64,000 bases of DNA from Sphingobacteriia bacterium (GCA_011390785.1 JAABRR010000005.1:93209-157208); one strand, 5' to 3'; counted from the stretch's first letter, positions 47,701 to 55,707 are shown. Numbers and translations: made by a program. The notes: a model not told the origin generated them from the letters alone.

Positions 47701-49602
47701 TTACTTTTCCTCTGATGATAAGTCAAGACCTGGTATCCCATCAACGTTGAACTTCGTGTTGGGCAATTCTTCCTGATTATCTTTTATAACAATGATAATA
47801 TCATTAAAATCTTTATCACCACTCGGCAAGCGTACATCTTCATAGGCAAGCACTAAATCCTGACAACCTTCTTCAATAAACAGAATATGTTGCTGGGTAT
47901 TTTGCGGATTTAATTCAATATCAGTATAATGTGTATATGAACCATTTACCATTTGTCCATTTGCCCATCCTTTGGCTACTATATAAAAGCCTATAACAGT
48001 GTTAGCAGGGAAGGGTTCATTACCAAGACGTACCATATCACCAGGTTCGAGTCCACCTCCTTCGTTTACCATGGAAACATTAGGAAAAACAACGTATTTT
48101 CCCAGATCTTCTATGGTTGTTGGAGGCTCATCTGCGGGGTATGCATAATAACCAAATGTATTTCTCCAACCAGCCCCTTCAAAAATGAATGTAACGTAAA
48201 CATCAGTCTCGTCTGATGTAATTACATTCAGTGAATTATTAGGATCAAATAGCCAGGGACTATGATTCATAGCATTTTCCCGTTCTGGTAATGATATGGC
48301 TATACTAGTCATAAGTGTTGGACAGGGCAAAGTTGGAATAATATCATCTGGAATACCTTCATCAATACTTATAGAAAGTATTTTTAAGCCACCAAGCCCG
48401 CTGGCAACAAAAACAACACTATCGCGGGCCATTACGTAATTTGATGATTGCATATCTTCAAACACCATGCTACCTAACACTACTACAGTATCGTTAAGTT
48501 GTGGAACAATTTCTCCCACTGATATTCCTGCATGTCCATTGGCCATAAATACCAGTTGATTATTGAGTGATAAACTGTTGGTAACATAATTTTCATCCAA
48601 TTCTCCTTCAGGGGTATTGGGTCTGGGGAAGTGTCTTAATAAATCACCCGAATTTGAGAACATCTTAGCTCCTTCTTCGCTTAATGGAGCAAAAATGAAT
48701 TCTTCGTTAACTGCCAATTGCGATTTCGAGTAAGGAATATTCGCACCACCCGTTTCTATCTGGAATGAGAACTGGTTTGTAATATTATCATAAATATCTA
48801 TTTTCCCGGGTAAACCAGAAAAAACATAAGTGTTTGAACTGTTTGTGTCTATCGATCTGGCATCAATGGTTGGTATATAGTCAATTTGTTCGTAGGTGAA
48901 TTTATCGAAAATAGTGAAACCACCTTCATCGCCGCTGGTTACATAAATTTTATCTTCAGTAACCTTTATAGAGTTGGCAGAATAAGAAATTACATCAACT
49001 ACTTCATCAACATCAACAATTTGCATTTGCTCGTTAACTGAAATTACCCAAAATAATGCAGGGCCATTAAATTCAAGCTGTTCGTAATTTAATAATGCTC
49101 CGGCAATATAAATCTTACCATCAGAATAATCAACAGCATTAATATCAGCATAGGGAAAAACACCCTGCGAAACAATATAAGGTTGTGCCGGATCGGAAAC
49201 ATTGAATATTTCAACGGCACCACCATATTCATTGCCACGGGTATTATAAGAAACAAATGCGAAATTGTCTTTTATGGCTACATGAGTTGCCATTAGAGCG
49301 TTTCCGTCTATAGTAGGCGGGTTGACATCTGCCCTGAGTTTAAAGGCAAAGTTTTTTGTAAAGTCGTATTCTTCTACCATACTGCTTTTAATGATATTCT
49401 CATAAGATGGTATCATTTTTACGACATCATTTTTAATACTGAGCCGGTTGTTTAGGTCAACGATATTATTGTTTATAATTAGTTCCTGGTTATCAGCCGG
49501 ATTTTTACTTTTGGGAATTTCGCTTTCATCTTTATTGCATGAAATCATCATAGCAACAAAAATTAAAATAATAAATAAGTGCAGATTGTTAAGTTTTTTC
49601 AT
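47701..49602 (-). CDS. Lipoprotein with LVIVD-type beta-propeller and C-terminal DUF4114
   Basis: A 633-residue lipoprotein, lipidated at Cys22 (MMISCNKDE); the acidic residues after the cysteine resemble surface-export signals of the phylum. Residues 85-420 form repeated short blades of the LVIVD kind (GGAVEIFNVSDPAQPYIVS, GLGGLKILSI). The C-terminal ~190 residues match DUF4114: FGYYAYP, VFPNVS, LEPGDMVRLGNEPFPANTVIGFYIVA, and LAYEDVRLPSGDKDFNDII, an acidic Ca2+-like loop at the end. It is monocistronic, with its own terminator. The function is unknown; a surface-exposed, possibly calcium-stabilised binding protein is inference. Confidence 0.82.
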   Translation of the reverse strand: MKKLNNLHLFIILIFVAMMISCNKDESEIPKSKNPADNQELIINNNIVDLNNRLSIKNDVVKMIPSYENIIKSSMVEEYDFTKNFAFKLRADVNPPTIDGNALMATHVAIKDNFAFVSYNTRGNEYGGAVEIFNVSDPAQPYIVSQGVFPYADINAVDYSDGKIYIAGALLNYEQLEFNGPALFWVISVNEQMQIVDVDEVVDVISYSANSIKVTEDKIYVTSGDEGGFTIFDKFTYEQIDYIPTIDARSIDTNSSNTYVFSGLPGKIDIYDNITNQFSFQIETGGANIPYSKSQLAVNEEFIFAPLSEEGAKMFSNSGDLLRHFPRPNTPEGELDENYVTNSLSLNNQLVFMANGHAGISVGEIVPQLNDTVVVLGSMVFEDMQSSNYVMARDSVVFVASGLGGLKILSISIDEGIPDDIIPTLPCPTLMTSIAISLPERENAMNHSPWLFDPNNSLNVITSDETDVYVTFIFEGAGWRNTFGYYAYPADEPPTTIEDLGKYVVFPNVSMVNEGGGLEPGDMVRLGNEPFPANTVIGFYIVAKGWANGQMVNGSYTHYTDIELNPQNTQQHILFIEEGCQDLVLAYEDVRLPSGDKDFNDIIIVIKDNQEELPNTKFNVDGIPGLDLSSEEK

Positions 49603-49646
49603 TTTGCCAGTTTTTATATTAAATATAAGTTTTAATCATATCTGAA

Positions 49647-49654
49647 CAAAAGTA
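49647..49654 (-). promoter_or_regulatory. Probable -7 element of the DUF4114 lipoprotein gene
   Basis: Minus-strand TACTTTTG is an exact -7 match about 45 bases before the start codon. No TTG is found at the -33 distance. Confidence 0.4.
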
Positions 49655-49777
49655 AAACTACATTCACTTATGTAATAGAGGGGAATTACCTGTTTTTTTA
49701 CCGAAGTAAACTATGGGTTGGTCTAAAGTGCCGCAATTTTTATAAATCTATTTTTACAACAGTATGGCTAAAGCTTT

Positions 49778-49793
49778 TGAAGAGTTTGATCCT
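49778..49793 (+). other. 16-base match to the 5' end of 16S rRNA
   Basis: TGAAGAGTTTGATCCT is the well-known start of Bacteroidales 16S rRNA (it includes the 27F primer site). The match stops abruptly; the following bases do not continue the rRNA. It sits in the 276-base gap 49603-49878, where I see no gene. Confidence 0.4.
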
Positions 49794-49878
49794 TAAAAAC
49801 TACTATTTAAATAGAAATCAGGCTTTTAATAATCAGATAATGATGCAATTAAAAAGCAGGTCGATAATTTGGAATAAA

Positions 49879-50526
49879 CTAAAACCGACTTAAGATTATT
49901 TGATAGTCTTTTTCAATATTAAACTCAGAAAGTGTATTCTGAAGTATTATTCCTTTCTTTTCATCCAAAGGGGTTTGGGTAAAATTCCATATAATACCTA
50001 CGCCGGCATTAATGGCTGCCTGGCTTGCCTGATAAGCATTTTCTGGTGTTGTGGCAATCATAGCCATTTTTATATGCATTTGTTTTACAAACTGGAGGAG
50101 TTTTTCCATACTCTGAACTTTAATTCCCCCGATAACAGTTCCGATTTTATCAGGATCAATTTCAAAGGCGGCTACAATCCTGAGTCCACTTCCGGCTATA
50201 CTTTCATTTTTTAAAAGGGAAGTCCCAAGTTTACCTAATCCAATAAGAATGGTTTCTTTAATATTTCTCTCCCCAAGAAAAATATCGATGCAGTTAATAA
50301 TATTATCAATATCAATTGCCATATCTGGCTTCATATTCCATTTAAAACAATAGGAGAAGTCTTTATATATGGTTTGTTGATCAATATCGAGAATTTCGGA
50401 AATGATAGAAATATTAAGAATTTTATTTTGTTTATATTTCCAAAGTTTTACTAACGGTTGGTAAAGCCGAAATCGACTTAAGGTTTCTTCTGGGGGTAAT
50501 TCGTTTTTTTTATACTTTTTCTGCAT
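49879..50526 (-). CDS. rex: Redox-sensing transcriptional repressor Rex
   Basis: A 215-residue regulator that in this family senses the NADH/NAD+ ratio and represses fermentative or respiratory genes. The N-terminal winged helix begins ETLSRFRLYQPLVKLW and has a recognition region IDQQTIYKDFSYCFKW. The Rossmann turn is GLGKLGTSLL. The C-terminal IIWNFTQTPL corresponds to the family's INFxPxxL segment. The DNA-binding half departs from the usual QxRKDLSxFG, reading QTIYKDFSYCF, so the operator may differ from the textbook TTGTGAA form. It lies about 1.2 kb from hydE. No promoter was identified. Confidence 0.82.
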   Translation of the reverse strand: MQKKYKKNELPPEETLSRFRLYQPLVKLWKYKQNKILNISIISEILDIDQQTIYKDFSYCFKWNMKPDMAIDIDNIINCIDIFLGERNIKETILIGLGKLGTSLLKNESIAGSGLRIVAAFEIDPDKIGTVIGGIKVQSMEKLLQFVKQMHIKMAMIATTPENAYQASQAAINAGVGIIWNFTQTPLDEKKGIILQNTLSEFNIEKDYQIILSRF

Positions 50527-50596
50527 ACTTTCTTGTTTGGTAAATAATCCAGGTCATACTTATTTAGCTCATTTTTTTAAAAAAGTGAGTAAAAAA

Positions 50597-50633
50597 CCGG
50601 TAGTCATGATTTTTCACGAATCAAGACTACCGG
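50597..50633 (-). terminator. Strong hairpin with T-run (terminator-like), minus strand
   Basis: CCGGTAGTC and GACTACCGG pair perfectly (9 bp), with an inner TGAT/ATCA stem. On the minus strand the stem is followed by TTTTTTAC. No annotated gene lies immediately upstream on that strand, so it implies a short transcript from 50.64-50.9 kb. Confidence 0.6.
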
Positions 50634-50766
50634 AAACCAAAACCAAAAACACACATGAAGAGATTGAGGTATTTGAAGAATATTGTTTAAAAACTATTGT
50701 CGGATGGAGGAATTTAAATTTCTTCAAAAACTCATCAGCTTCCAGAAAAAGAACAAAATCCGACAT
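50614..50766 (-). CDS. Possible 50-residue small protein (doubtful)
   Basis: ATG 50766 opens a 50-codon frame (MSDFVLFLEADEFLKKFKFL and onward) that stops inside the hairpin at 50597-50633. Acidic then basic residues and a hydrophobic C-terminal run (CVFLVLV) are visible. I recognise no family. The region may instead be non-coding; an 8-bp dyad, TGTCGGAT/ATCCGACA (50698-50705 and 50758-50765), spans most of it. Confidence 0.25.
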   Translation of the reverse strand: MSDFVLFLEADEFLKKFKFLHPTIVFKQYSSNTSISSCVFLVLVSGSLDS

Positions 50767-50887
50767 TTTTTATTAACAATATATGTGCCATAGTTTATAA
50801 ATATCATTAAATAAGCAATATGAAAATTATTGCTAATTTTTATATTTAAAAAAGACGGCTGATGTGTGCTAATTTATTACATATTTC

Positions 50888-50922
50888 TGTCATTAATAAT
50901 TACATTGTAATAAATAATGACA
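50888..50922. promoter_or_regulatory. 35-bp near-perfect palindrome (operator candidate)
   Basis: Arms of 17 bases, 50888-50904 and 50906-50922, are inverted copies with two mismatches around a central T. Each arm is itself partly palindromic (TGT...ACA ends). It sits in the 50527-51232 gap and could bind Rex or another dimeric repressor. Confidence 0.5.
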
Positions 50923-50968
50923 ATAATTTCTACTATAGTTGTAATTCAATTTTATCTTTTTTTCATTT

Positions 50969-51017
50969 TTCAATTTTACGATGCTTTAGATAAATGCAGC
51001 ATCGTGCAAAAATTGAA
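50969..51017 (+). terminator. Long stem-loop with T-run in the 50527-51232 gap
   Basis: TTCAATTTT plus ACGATGCT pair with AGCATCGT plus AAAATTGAA (17 bp in two segments separated by a short bulge, 12-base loop). CTTCTTTTTT follows at 51021-51030. It could end a plus-strand transcript or be a structured leader element of the 51233 gene. The rest of the gap (51031-51232) is AT-rich and I see nothing in it. Confidence 0.45.
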
Positions 51018-51232
51018 CAGCTTCTTTTTTAGACTTCTATTGATAATAAATTAATTAACCGGCAAAAAAATCGGGAAAACATAAAAAACTTAGCTCTTTT
51101 GTATAACCAAATCGGCAACATGTCGTATAAACATTAAATTTTAAAAAACTTTTTTGATTAAAAATTAATTAAAAAAAATAATATTTCTTTCCCCAAGAAA
51201 GGATTGACTCACCAAAACTAATTCTATTGATC

Positions 51233-51670
51233 ATGAAAAACTGGGATGTTTTTATTATTGTATCTACATTTATAATTGCTTTGGCATTATTTTCCAGCGG
51301 AAGAATAACCTTTGACAATATGTTAAATAATTTGCAACTTTCCGAAACCATAATAGTAATGTTTAAAACTATCACCATTGCTTTACTGGGGAGTTTTGCC
51401 CTTGCGCTTATGATAATATTCATTTTGATAGATATTATCGTAACCTTTATCTCGGGTGTTGAATTTCCTATTATACAGTTTTTTTACAATACTGTCTATA
51501 TGGGTTTTTTCCATAATTGGTATTGGGAATTACACAGCGGGAGCCATATTTTTATGGCTTGCATAATTCTTTTTGGGGTAGGGTTGATTAATACTTACCT
51601 GGGGCCAATTTATCGTAGAAAAACTTTTGTGTATTACAAAAGCAAGCAGAATAATTATATAAAGCATTGA
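51233..51670 (+). CDS. Uncharacterised small membrane protein
   Basis: A 145-residue protein with four likely membrane helices (about 5-22, 42-68, 68-90 and 105-122). A conserved-looking loop, YMGFFHNWYWELHSGSH, lies between the third and fourth, and a basic C-terminus follows (GPIYRRKTFVYYKSKQNN). I do not recognise the family. The His/Trp-rich loop could bind metal or haem (inference). Start is ATG 51233; an upstream in-frame TTG at 51227 adds only two residues. It is preceded by a 0.7 kb structured region and is convergent with hydE. Confidence 0.6.
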   Translation: MKNWDVFIIVSTFIIALALFSSGRITFDNMLNNLQLSETIIVMFKTITIALLGSFALALMIIFILIDIIVTFISGVEFPIIQFFYNTVYMGFFHNWYWELHSGSHIFMACIILFGVGLINTYLGPIYRRKTFVYYKSKQNNYIKH

Positions 51671-51674
51671 TTCC

Positions 51675-51697
51675 GGATTACCTTCTAGGGTTAATCC
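51675..51697 (+). terminator. Hairpin after the 51233 gene
   Basis: GGATTACCT, a TCT loop and AGGgTTAATCC form a compact stem with one bulged G, five bases after the stop. The following TTATTAAG is only a weak T-run. Confidence 0.4.
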
Positions 51698-51756
51698 TTA
51701 TTAAGTATTCTGCAATATTTTTAAGAATTTCATTTTAAAGATTGTTCGGAATATTT

Positions 51757-52854
51757 CTATTTAATTTCGTCTTTTTTCCGCTTTTTAAAATGGGTGGAGT
51801 CGCCCCATTCTCCATAACCTATATCTCCACCGGCCATGTGAATACGGGCTTCCAGACATTGTTTGCAATCATTGGCATCTTCATCCAAACAGGGCTTGTC
51901 TTCATATAGAAGATAATCTTCACGATATTTTGATGGGGTAAGGTTAGGCATAATGATATTGGCACCTACCTTAATTGCCTTTTCTCTGCCTAACGGATCA
52001 ATGGCTTGCATGGCCGTAGTAGCAGCAATATTTATATCCTTCATCATAATTCTAAGTATAGCAACCATTTTCAGGCTAAGATAAAACCTCTCTGATTTTG
52101 ATAAAAGCTCATCCTTATATTGGTATAACGGGGTATTTTCGTGTTCTATAAATGGCCCCATTCCTACCATGTCAATATCAAAATTGCGAAAGAAAATAAG
52201 GTCATCAGCCAAATCATGAACAGTTTGAAACGGCAAACCGATCATAACGCCGGTTCCAACCTGGTAACCTACTTTTCTTAAAAGGTGTAAACTCTCTAGT
52301 CGTGCGAAATAATCATGTTTCTTATCGTTTGGATGATACTTCAGATACAATTCGGGGTTTGATACTTCAATTCTAAGAAGATAACGATGAGCGCCACTAT
52401 CAAACCAACTTTTGTAGGTTTCTTCGGTTTGTTCTCCCATTGATAGTGTTATGCCCAGATCTCCATTACTCAACTTCTTTATTCTTGAAACGAGAGATGC
52501 AATCCGTTTTACAAAACTTTTATCGGAGCGCTCTCCCGATTGAATTACCAAACTTCCGTATTTATTCTCGTAGGCATAGCGTGCAGCTTCCAGGATTTCA
52601 TCCTCGGTAATTTCGTACCTGTTTGTTTGCTTATTTCCAGCTCTGATACCGCAATAGTAGCAGTTTTTTGCGCATAAATTTGAAAACTCAATTAAACCAC
52701 GATAAAAAACCCTTTTTCCAACATATTTTTCTTTTATCATGGCAGATCGTTCAAAAAGCAGGTTTCTATCTTGTTCATTAGCAGATAGAAGTGTAACAAT
52801 ATCTTGTTTTTCGAAGTGATCCTGATCGAGTATTTCGGAGATGGTTTTTGTCAT
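51757..52854 (-). CDS. hydE: [FeFe]-hydrogenase H-cluster radical SAM maturase HydE
   Basis: A 365-residue radical SAM enzyme that acts on the organometallic product of HydG during H-cluster assembly. The SAM-cluster motif is CAKNCYYC (Cys61, Cys65, Cys68). The C-terminal Cx7Cx2C motif for a second FeS cluster is also present (Cys322, Cys330, Cys333), as in Thermotoga HydE. The TIM-barrel segments GLPFQTVHDLADDL and FIEHENTPL fit the family. It is the last gene of aspartase-hydF-hydE, 30 bases after hydF. No hydrogenase large subunit or hydG is in the window. Confidence 0.93.
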   Translation of the reverse strand: MTKTISEILDQDHFEKQDIVTLLSANEQDRNLLFERSAMIKEKYVGKRVFYRGLIEFSNLCAKNCYYCGIRAGNKQTNRYEITEDEILEAARYAYENKYGSLVIQSGERSDKSFVKRIASLVSRIKKLSNGDLGITLSMGEQTEETYKSWFDSGAHRYLLRIEVSNPELYLKYHPNDKKHDYFARLESLHLLRKVGYQVGTGVMIGLPFQTVHDLADDLIFFRNFDIDMVGMGPFIEHENTPLYQYKDELLSKSERFYLSLKMVAILRIMMKDINIAATTAMQAIDPLGREKAIKVGANIIMPNLTPSKYREDYLLYEDKPCLDEDANDCKQCLEARIHMAGGDIGYGEWGDSTHFKKRKKDEIK

Positions 52855-52884
52855 GGAAGCTGTATAATTGTGTTGCCGGTGAAA

Positions 52885-54111
52885 TTACAAATAATCTGTG
52901 GTATGGCTATCAATTTTCATAAAAGGGGCTATCGACCGGGTAAAAGTTCCGTGCATCCAGGCAATGGCCATTCCATAGTTGGTTACAGGTATATCTGCAT
53001 CTATAGCAGGTTTAAGACGTCCTTTGATCTGTTTTGGAGTAATTACACACCCACCGCATTGTACCACCAGTGCATAGTCGTTCATGGGGCGGGGCAGTTC
53101 GTTAAGTCCTGAAACTACATCATAGTGAAGTTTTTTGCCGGTAAAGCTATTCATCCAACGTGGAATCTTTACTCTTCCTATGTCGTCGCAGGCAACATGA
53201 TGGGTACAGCTTTCCAGTAGAAGAACCCTATCGTTATCTTTCAAATCAGATATTCTGGGAGTTCCTTTTACATAATTTTCAAAGTCGCCTTTTTGCCTGG
53301 CCAACATTATACTGAAACTGGTAAGGGGTATTTCTTTGGGAATAGATGCGTCTGCTTTCAGAAAAACCTGGCTGTCGGTTACAACAAGTGCTGGTTTGGG
53401 GTTGAGAACTTTTATAAGAGAATCTACTTCCCGTTCTTTCGCCACTACACAGATGCAGTCATTGTCGAGTATATCTCTGATAGCCTGCACCTGGGGGAGA
53501 ATCAGCCTGCCTTCCGGAGCTTCAATATCAATGGGTGTAATCAGCAGCACAAGGTCTCCGTAAGACAGCAAATCGCCCAACAGACTGCTCTTTTTCCAAG
53601 CTGATGGTGGAATGGTTTTTCGTAAAGATGCAATAATTTCTTCCCGGTTAAACGGATCTATGGTTGAAAATTCCATAACCGGAATCTCTGGAAAATCTCT
53701 TGATAATACTTGTTTTAATTCTTTGTTAATTGCAGCAAGGTCTGATTTGTTATGAATAATTACTGTGGGAATATTTTGTTGGGTAAAATCTGTAAGCAAC
53801 TGTTTTTCAAATTCACCAAAAATATTTTGGGCTATGATCAATATGGCCAGATCAACGGTTTTAATAATTGATCTGGTTTTTGCTATTCTTTTTGCACCCA
53901 ATTCGCCCACATCATCGATTCCAGCTGTATCCACAAGTATTACAGGACCAATACCCGAAATCTCCATCGATTTCTTTACAGGGTCGGTGGTAGTTCCGGC
54001 AAAATCGGATACTATGGCTATTTCCTGGCCTGCAATGGCATTGATAAACGAACTTTTCCCATTATTACGTCGTCCAAAAATACCTATGTGGGGTTTGCTT
54101 TCCTTTCCCAT
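52885..54111 (-). CDS. hydF: [FeFe]-hydrogenase maturation GTPase HydF
   Basis: A 408-residue scaffold that assembles the diiron precursor and delivers it to apo-hydrogenase. The GTPase domain (1-170) has P-loop GRRNNGKSS (13-21), DTAG (61-64) and NKSD (121-124). A dimerisation domain follows. The C-terminal cluster domain has CTH (Cys302, His304) and QCGGC (Cys352, Cys355). The family motif is CxH...HCxxC, so the second histidine is Gln351 here; the codon at 53061-53059 reads CAA. The cysteines themselves are intact. It lies between the aspartase gene and hydE. Confidence 0.93.
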   Translation of the reverse strand: MGKESKPHIGIFGRRNNGKSSFINAIAGQEIAIVSDFAGTTTDPVKKSMEISGIGPVILVDTAGIDDVGELGAKRIAKTRSIIKTVDLAILIIAQNIFGEFEKQLLTDFTQQNIPTVIIHNKSDLAAINKELKQVLSRDFPEIPVMEFSTIDPFNREEIIASLRKTIPPSAWKKSSLLGDLLSYGDLVLLITPIDIEAPEGRLILPQVQAIRDILDNDCICVVAKEREVDSLIKVLNPKPALVVTDSQVFLKADASIPKEIPLTSFSIMLARQKGDFENYVKGTPRISDLKDNDRVLLLESCTHHVACDDIGRVKIPRWMNSFTGKKLHYDVVSGLNELPRPMNDYALVVQCGGCVITPKQIKGRLKPAIDADIPVTNYGMAIAWMHGTFTRSIAPFMKIDSHTTDYL

Positions 54112-54149
54112 ACAAATTACTTTATGTTTTTTACTCTTAATATCTTAAT

Positions 54150-55604
54150 TCAGGAAGAACTATTTGAATCAATATCATTTAGCGAATAACCCAGTTTTAG
54201 CAGGTTCTCAGGAAGCAAAAGTTTCTCAAGGAGTTTAAGATCAATATAACCCATTCTTTCATTGGCCTGATAAATATTAATGTTATCCTTTTTCATTAAT
54301 AATGCCAGTTCCGTTGCCTTTTTATACCCGATTACCGGAAGTAGAATTGTTGTAATTGCCGGGCTGTGGAATAATTTTTCATGGGCTGTTTCTGACTTCA
54401 CTTCAAGTTCGTTTACAAGATTGGCCAGCATCGACTGATCTGCTTTGATAAGCAGATGAATACTTTCCAGCATAGCATTTCCTATAACTGGCAGATATGC
54501 GTTCAAATCAAGTGAGCCTTGCCCACAAAGGTTACTTATGAGCATATCGTTGGCATAAACTTTATGGGCACAACTGATAATAAATTCACTGATCACTGGA
54601 TTTACTTTTCCCGGCATAATGCTACTCCCAGTTTGCTTTTGGGGTAAATAAATTTCAGGTGTACCTGTTATGTCGGAAGCAAGCAATCGCAGATCAGCCG
54701 CAATTTTTTCGAGGTTAACGGCATGCGCTTTTAAGATGGCACTAACTTCCACTATAGTGTCAAGGTTTTGTGTGGAATCAGTATGATTTTCGCTTCGGGT
54801 AACAGGCAAACCGGTAATTTTTCTGAGATTTTCTGTCACTTCCATAATAAAGTAACGCGGAATTGACATACCCGTTCCGGTGGCACCGCCTCCGAGATTG
54901 GTTACTTTAATTCGTTCAAAACATTTGGATACGCGCCACCAGTCTCTCGATAAAGCATCGGCCCAGGCACCAAAAAGCAATCCGAAAGATGATGGCACTG
55001 CCTGCTGCATTTGAGTATAAGCTATTCGCAACTGTTTGCGCGAAAGTTGTTCATGTTTTTCAAAAGATGAACGAAGTTCATTAATGCTGGTTTCCAGTAT
55101 ATTGAGCTGGTTCATCATAGCCACCTTTAAGGCAGTTGGAATAACATCGTTGGTAGATTGAAAAATATTGGCGTGCAGAAAAGGATCAATTTTATCGTAA
55201 GACCCAGAATCAAGACCCAATTTTTGTAATCCTGCATTGCAAATAATCTCGTTAATATTCATGTTAATGGCTGTACCTGCTCCACCTTGTATGGCTGGTA
55301 CCACAAAGTGATTAAAGTATTCGCCCTGAGAAATTTTGATCGCAATTTCTTCCAGTAACTCCAAAATAGAAATATCCTTGCATCCCGGGGGTAATTCTTT
55401 TTCAGGGTATTTAAGCTCCGCAGCCCGCGAAAAGGAAATGGCTGTAACATAACAGGCTTGCTTTACAATGCCAATAGCTTTGTACCATTCCAGATTAAAA
55501 GGGCTGTTATTATTGAAGTTTTGCATGGCCCGCCAGGAATGAATCCCATACAACGCATCATGCGGTAGTTCTGCTTCGCCAATAAAGTCTCGTTCTTTTC
55601 GCAT
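54150..55604 (-). CDS. aspA: Aspartate ammonia-lyase (aspartase/fumarase superfamily), first gene of the hyd operon
   Basis: A 484-residue lyase that would convert aspartate to fumarate and ammonia. The catalytic serine loop is GSSIMPGKVNP. Substrate segments are GGAGTAINMNINEI (usually GTSTNMN), QSTNDVIPTA and YTQMQQAVP. The Gln after Thr in the last segment is aspartase-like rather than fumarase-like. Some substitutions (GTAI; SSFGLLFGAW) leave the exact substrate open. It begins the minus-strand operon, 38 bases before hydF. From general knowledge, aspartase-like genes do occur beside hyd maturation genes in other anaerobes. Supply of ammonia for the bridging amine is an inference discussed in the findings. 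Confidence 0.8.
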   Translation of the reverse strand: MRKERDFIGEAELPHDALYGIHSWRAMQNFNNNSPFNLEWYKAIGIVKQACYVTAISFSRAAELKYPEKELPPGCKDISILELLEEIAIKISQGEYFNHFVVPAIQGGAGTAINMNINEIICNAGLQKLGLDSGSYDKIDPFLHANIFQSTNDVIPTALKVAMMNQLNILETSINELRSSFEKHEQLSRKQLRIAYTQMQQAVPSSFGLLFGAWADALSRDWWRVSKCFERIKVTNLGGGATGTGMSIPRYFIMEVTENLRKITGLPVTRSENHTDSTQNLDTIVEVSAILKAHAVNLEKIAADLRLLASDITGTPEIYLPQKQTGSSIMPGKVNPVISEFIISCAHKVYANDMLISNLCGQGSLDLNAYLPVIGNAMLESIHLLIKADQSMLANLVNELEVKSETAHEKLFHSPAITTILLPVIGYKKATELALLMKKDNINIYQANERMGYIDLKLLEKLLLPENLLKLGYSLNDIDSNSSS

Positions 55605-55642
55605 AATATCTGCTCAATTTTTTTATAAAATTAGACAATTAC

Positions 55643-55671
55643 TTTGTATCTACAGGATAATTGTATTTTTG
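55643..55671 (+). promoter_or_regulatory. Promoter of dus
   Basis: TTTG (55643-55646), 17 bases, TATTTTTG (55664-55671), exact at both elements. The start near 55678 leaves a 30-base leader to ATG 55708 and rules out the upstream TTG start at 55669. Confidence 0.65.
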
Positions 55672-55707
55672 CCGTTACCAAAAATCAATATCCTAATTTT
55701 TATTTTA

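Noticed and set aside
50537-50776. 79-codon plus-strand frame after rex
   Set aside because: It starts with TTG, spans two hairpins and has no known motif; the first ATG is inside a stem. A non-coding or minus-strand transcript is favoured.
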